DNA of 64,000 bases. It comes from Tigriopus japonicus (lineage: Eukaryota > Arthropoda > Copepoda > Harpacticoida > Harpacticidae). The DNA lies in contig CM021316.1 of the NCBI GenBank assembly GCA_010645155.1, forward strand, positions 5,166,954 through 5,230,953. Reading direction: 5' to 3'. Both the position numbers and the translations under genes were made by a program. This document shows positions 59,266 through 64,000 of this stretch, piece by piece. Positions within the stretch are counted from its first letter, which is position 1. Every line of letters starts with the position of its first letter. A model generated the notes under the pieces. The model had not been told where the DNA came from and did no database searches. It saw only the letters and a program-made list of their open reading frames with translations.

Positions 59266-62200
59266 ATGGAGCGTTCCATTTTCTTGGATCCCAGAGATCC
59301 ACGTCTGGCCGGCAATGGGCACGACTCCGATGTGGATTCAATCGACAGTCCAATGATGAAACCCAAGAGCCCTTTTTCTCTGCTCTTCAATGACAGCAGT
59401 CGGTACACAGTTCGCCAAAGGCGATTGTCCAAGGAATCAAGAAGGTCCTCTCAATCAAGTCTGGACAGTAGCTACATTAGCGCCATAAAAGAAAAAGACC
59501 GATCGGTAAGGCACTTGCTCACGTATATGTATTTGTAAAAAAATCAGTATAACCTCACCTACTTTATTTTTGTAGAATCTACCTCGGAATGAGCAAGACA
59601 TCCACGACCTCGTTTTAGAGCTCGGAGAAAATTTTAAACGCACCCAAATCCTGAAGGAAGCATTGAAGACGAGTTGGGTTTGGACGAGGCCCAATCAATG
59701 CTTTGAAAGTGGTAATACTATTCTTCATGTTGCTGCCAAACTTGGGGAACACAAGTTAGTGGGAGCCTTGACCCATTTGTGTGTAGATGTGAATGGAACA
59801 AACAATCGCGGAGACACGCCAATGCATTTGGCGGCCGAGTTTGGACAACACAACGTGATTCAAATTCTTCTGAAACGTGGAGCTAATTTGGATCTATTTA
59901 ATAACCTGAACTTCAAGCCTATTCAAGTTGCAGCCATCAAGTGTCATGGAAAATGTTTGGAAGTCCTCATGAAATACGATTCCAACTACCGTATCTTGAA
60001 TGATCAAAAGGAGACCCTAATTCATTTGGCTTGTCGAGCGAGCTTTGCCAAATTACTGACCATCAAGGAAGAGGTCACGGATCTTTTAGCCGGCATTGAT
60101 AGCGTTGCACATTCAAAGAGTTCACCACATTTCTGCCAAGATCTGGAAAGCCGAGAAAGACTGCTTGAACGAGATCTCTATGAGAAGATTACTCCAGTAT
60201 TCGACTTGCTTTTGTCCTATTTTCGCCGCTCCCCGGATCTTTTGGAAATAGAAGATACCATCGCCACTTCTCCAGGAACGATTCTTCATTACTTTGCGGC
60301 GCTAAATCTCGTGGAAGGGGCTCGAACCCTCCTCTCGTATCCGTTTCAGATTGATCCCAATGCCAAGAACAAGAATGGATTCTCGCCTTTGGTTATCGCT
60401 GCATTTTACAATCACATCACATTGGCTTGTCTCCTCTTGGATAACAAGGCTGATCCCAACGATAAAGATCCAAACACCGAGGATACTGCCCTTCATTTCG
60501 CCATTTACGGGTACCATCTGGATCGGGTGGATGAGACTTGCAGATTCATTGGGAAACTTTTGGAAAACGGAGCCGATCCCAAGATGACCAGCAAATCCGG
60601 GGAGGCACCCATGCACATGGTCATTGGAACGCTTGATTTCAGGGTAAGAACGGAGAACAAAGGTCACATCTTAGCCGTGCTTATTGTAATACTTTTTGTT
60701 TCCAGCTCATGGTTCAATTTATCGACTATTTGGGATCGGAGTCCTTAGAAATGCGTGATGACAATGGGAATACTTTGTTCCACCATGCCGTTGCTTGCTT
60801 GGATGAAAACTCGGTCATGAAACTAATCGAAATGGGTGCCAATCTGATGAACAAAACTCAAGTCGATGTCGAGATAGACGAGGACCCCGAGGTCTATTCA
60901 GATTTCTCTGGCGACGATATCAGAGTCAATGGGATCACGGAGAATGTGGTGCTAAAAACGAGGATCAGTACTAAATCTGTGGCCGTCCAAAGACTGCCCT
61001 TGCAAGAGGCCATGCAATCGGGAAATAGTGAGTGGGAATGTCCAGACACCCAAATGACTTTTTGAATGATGCATTTGTGACACTCCGTTTGCTCTTAGGT
61101 AAGAACTACTTCAATGCTATTGGGAAAAGCAACTTTGCCAAATATTCTGAAAACTGGAGCCCTGCGCAAGTTGACGAGTTCTTGCGATCGCATTTGCTTG
61201 GAGCAACTCGAGAGGTCAGACCCGATATTGTGAGACTCCTTTTCCACCAAGTAAAAGATGTGAAGAAGCTTCACAAAATCTTGCTCTATTGTGATAAGAA
61301 TAACGAAGATGATACGTTCACAAAAACGGCTTTGGAGTGGGCCGTGGAAAATGACGATCGTTTATGCACGACTGAAATTCTCCATCAGGAATTCAAATGC
61401 CATCAGAATGACAAAAAAGCCGGTCTAAATTGCCTAAGAAGACAACTAAGAGGAGACGAGCTCTTGGTGTGGACCATTGAAACATTTACCATGTTTTATG
61501 ATCGTACATTTGCTCAACGCACAGTGATACCCATTTTCGGCATATTCCCTCTTCTGCTTTCAATATTTACGTTCGTATTCGACTATTACTCCGACTTGGA
61601 GCTCATTTTTGAGTATTATCGAAGCAGCAGTTTCATGGTGACCAACTATACAATCCCTTCGAGTCAAGACCCAAACGAAGATTGTGAAAACGATGCAAAC
61701 CTGGAGTGTTATGATCACAAGTGCCACGATATTCAACGAACTCCTGCGGAATACACGACGGCCTTTGTGACCAACGTCGCTTGTATATGTATTCCTCTTG
61801 TAATCTTCTACTGTACTTGTGCCCGAGAATTATTGCCATACTTCCAGCTACTGGGGACATATTTGTCGAATAAGTTCGAGGTATGTCCAAATCAGCTCGT
61901 GAACATCTTGGTCCTCTGTCTTTGGACCCTAACGTCTCTTCTCTGTGCTCCATTCTTCATTCTTTATGTGGCTGCCAGGAACGTTTATTACAAGTTCCGT
62001 CATCGGAGGGCCACGAAAAAGAACCTTTTCCGAAAACAGCTACAAAAAAGTGAATACTTGTGGGGCATCACACGAACTGCTGAAGCAGGACTTGAAAGTT
62101 GCGGACAACTGATCCTTCAAGTGTGGTTGCTTTCGTCGGATTTCAAAGAGCTCTCCGAGGAATCATTTTGGGGACTGGTTGACAAAACCTACAATGGAGT

Positions 62201-63119
62201 CATCTTCTTCTTGACGTTCTCATACAAAAATGCGGATGACATTGAAAAAAGTTTGGGCAAATTACTCATGTCATTGATAGCACTCGTGTTTGGGGTGTCC
62301 GGGTGTTATCGAACCTTAAAAAGAGGTGCTGTCAAATTCTCCAACACTTATTTCATCTACGTGTCTTTGGTGTTCCAAATCTTCGCTCGAATTTTCAGCA
62401 TCGGGCTCTATTTCTTTGCTGTTAGACAGTTCTTCCCAGTTGTGCCCATTCTTTTGGCCACGCATTTGATTTTTGTCTTCATCATCAAATGGACATTCGA
62501 GCGAGCGAGACACACGCATGGGATGCTTGCGTGGTTGGTTTCGTTCGTGAATGTTGTGGCTTCGAGTTTAGTTTACGTCAGAATCGTTCCCATTGAGAAG
62601 CAAAGGCCTAGTAAGTGGAAACGAGAGACCACCTCATTTCTTCCTAGTCATGAAGTCATTCAGCATTCGACCTTTTTCGTCCAGACGCTCTTTTTCCTTT
62701 TGGTGCTCTTTGAGAATATCTTGTTAGCTTGCACGCCTCTAATGTATCCTTCAGGGCGAGCATTTGCTTGCTTAGGAACAGGCAAGATAACCCAATACGT
62801 TTTCACCGTTATCGGTCTTTGCATGGCTAGTTGGTTGAGCCATGTCATGTATTATAAATACATGGGACATCCGTGGTCGGACATTAATGGACCGACTTGC
62901 TCGGCCCAGAAGATCAAGTTCTCGTTTCACGTTTGTGGGCGCGAGAAAATGTTTCAGTGTGCTTGCAACAGAGACAGTGATCCAGAAGAGTTCCAAGATG
63001 AACCAAGTGAGACTGACGCGATGGTCAAAAAGATTCATTGCCGGTGTACGAAATGTCGTATTACGTGCTCCGATTTCAAAGACACAGATCAAGATGAGAG
63101 TGATGATGGAAATCAGTAA
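59266..63119 (+). CDS. ankyrin-repeat protein with XK-related-like multi-pass membrane domain
   Basis: Exons 59266-59505, 59576-60643, 60706-61027 and 61099-63119 (TAA); introns 62-71 bp; 1216 aa. Residues 1 to about 120 are a Ser/Arg-rich cytosolic leader. About 125-540 hold roughly eight ankyrin repeats (GNTILHVAAKLGEHKLVGAL, GDTPMHLAAEFGQHNVIQIL, NGFSPLVIAAFYNHITLACL, DNGNTLFHHAVACLDENSV). From about 685 there are some nine to ten hydrophobic segments. The first runs into FDYYSDLELIFEYY, like the DxxTDxxxAxxYY start of XK-related scramblase proteins. Later RTAEAGLESCGQLILQVWLL resembles their EAAPQLxLQLYIL signature. The last 90 residues are Cys- and acid-rich (FQCACNRDSD, HCRCTKCRITC). 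There is no ion-channel pore signature, so TRPA is disfavoured. The XKR assignment rests on motifs I recognise by eye. Function (lipid scrambling or other) is inference. Confidence 0.85.
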
Positions 63120-63266
63120 TGAAATCAAGAACCATTTTGTCCGCGATTGTCAAATTTATAGTCGTAACCAAATCTTATTATACAATTTGGGCCAATAATC
63201 TTAACTCTGGTACCTGAGTTTACACCAAATAGAACCATACTTCTATTTCAAACATGGTCTCATGGT

Positions 63267-64000
63267 CTACTGAATGGGGGGGATGGGAGTATCTTTCGCA
63301 AGTTCATCAAAGCCAACAGGTTCCCAATTTAGGATCACGGTGGAGCTTCGAGAACGATCCACATTAGGTAGTAGGATCACAAGCCACACTTTCACAGGTT
63401 GAATGAAATGGCGCCATTTCAAGCTAGTTTTGTCTTCGTCAGAGAGACCGACAAATTCCTCAATCTTCCCCACTAGACGAGTGGCAGCATCTCCTAACCA
63501 ATATTCAGTAGGCTGAAGATAAAAATAATTTAAGCGCCTTTTTAGGGAAGCACTTACCATCTACTCGACAATTCTCCAAGGTTCCAGTAGAATCCGACAC
63601 ATCCATCCTCAAGTTCCATTTAGGTGTCTGTCGCTGAGCGTAGTTATGGTTGTTAAAGGCCTGACAATCAATGTTCGAACACAGCTTTGTCGCAACCGGG
63701 ATGACTGAGTGGCACTCACTGCATCTTAAATGCACGATTCTAGATGGTTAGAACAAAGTCAAGATGGATAAAAGCTATGAGAACAACTTTTCAACTTGCC
63801 TGCCAAGATCTCCATCTAAATCCATTTTAGTGATGTAGCCAAACACAATTGACGGGAAATCGGATTCAAAAGATGTTCCACCAATAGTAGTAGTATTGCC
63901 AGACGTTAGGTCTTGAAGAGTGACGATGTTGCTCACTTTCCTAATGGTTTGATAATCAATAGTGGATACAGATCGTTCCACTTGAGCCCCGAGGGAGAAG
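63267..64000 (-). CDS. MEIOB/RPA1-like OB-fold ssDNA-binding protein, 3' part
   Basis: Partial gene running off the window end. Exons: 64000-63801 (open upstream), 63739-63558 and 63493-63267 (stop TGA). The middle exon carries a four-cysteine zinc motif (LRCSECHSVI, then TKLCSNIDC). It is followed by WNLRMDVSDSTGTLENC, the zinc-finger-in-OB layout of the RPA1 C-terminal domain. After it come AATRLVGKIEEFVGL and DEDKTSLKWRHFIQPVKVWL, closer to MEIOB (meiosis-specific OB protein; Drosophila hold'em) than to RPA70. The first intron shown uses a GC donor, AG|GCAAGT. Introns are 60-64 bp. The acceptor at 63493 was chosen over a stronger-looking one at 63512 because the latter creates an immediate stop. 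MEIOB acts in meiotic recombination; RPA1-related paralogues remain possible. Confidence 0.65.

Noticed and set aside
59663..63119. TRPA-type channel as the identity of the ankyrin membrane protein
   Set aside because: No pore or TRP-box signature is visible, and helices 1 and 4-5 look like XK-related proteins instead.
63512..63560. Stronger-looking acceptor (ATCTTCAG) at 63512 for the last MEIOB-like exon
   Set aside because: With the phase 1 donor at 63558 it produces a stop two codons later; the acceptor at 63493 keeps the frame.

Overview
The window is animal nuclear DNA, most likely from an arthropod and probably a small crustacean such as a copepod. The evidence is metazoan gene content (an LRP5/6/Arrow Wnt co-receptor, GRXCR1, NECAP, eIF5B, a MEIOB-like protein and an NPF-like neuropeptide candidate), spliced genes mixing very short introns (50-110 bp) with long ones, and many hAT, mariner and LINE remnants. 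Nothing bacterial is present (no operons with ribosome binding sites, no CRISPR). The species assignment is inference.

Layout. 0.3-7.3 kb, minus strand: LRP5/6 with four propellers, three LDLa repeats, a membrane helix and a PPPSP-type tail. 7.3-11 kb: no supported gene; a 316-bp hAT-type MITE lies at 11.0 kb. 11.7-13.3 kb, minus: nucleosome assembly protein 1. 14.4-18.85 kb: a repeat block containing a foldback element, a LINE fragment, and a non-autonomous hAT element with a dead DD37D mariner nested inside it. 21.0-21.75 kb, minus: a three-exon gene I assembled for a 75-aa NPY/NPF-type neuropeptide precursor. 25.3-27.7 kb: a second foldback copy and another hAT MITE. 27.7-33.6 kb, plus: mitochondrial dihydroorotate dehydrogenase, whose last intron is filled with repeats. 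34.9-39.4 kb, plus: eIF5B in eight exons. 43.4-52.3 kb, plus: GRXCR1-like protein in four coding exons. 52.8-55.4 kb, minus: NECAP and a long-chain-type acyl-CoA dehydrogenase, both uninterrupted. 55.9-56.6 kb: a hAT MITE with a perfect 8-bp target duplication. 56.7-63.1 kb, plus: methylmalonyl-CoA epimerase, MINPP1 phosphatase and a 1216-aa ankyrin/XK-related-like membrane protein, packed head to tail. 63.3 kb to the end, minus: the 3' part of a MEIOB/RPA1-like OB-fold gene.

How genes may work together. Most neighbours are unrelated housekeeping genes. Two links deserve attention. The acyl-CoA dehydrogenase and methylmalonyl-CoA epimerase are divergently placed and act in connected mitochondrial steps (fatty-acid oxidation and propionate disposal). 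The MCEE-MINPP1-Ank/XKR run has splice-acceptor signals immediately before the downstream start codons, and a poly(A) hexamer just upstream of the last one. That looks like a spliced-leader operon, which is known in some crustaceans. The most novel single items are the neuropeptide candidate (predicted RYNF-amide end) and the ankyrin/XK-related fusion.

All exon boundaries were placed by reading frame and splice-site consensus only. No transcript or database support was available.
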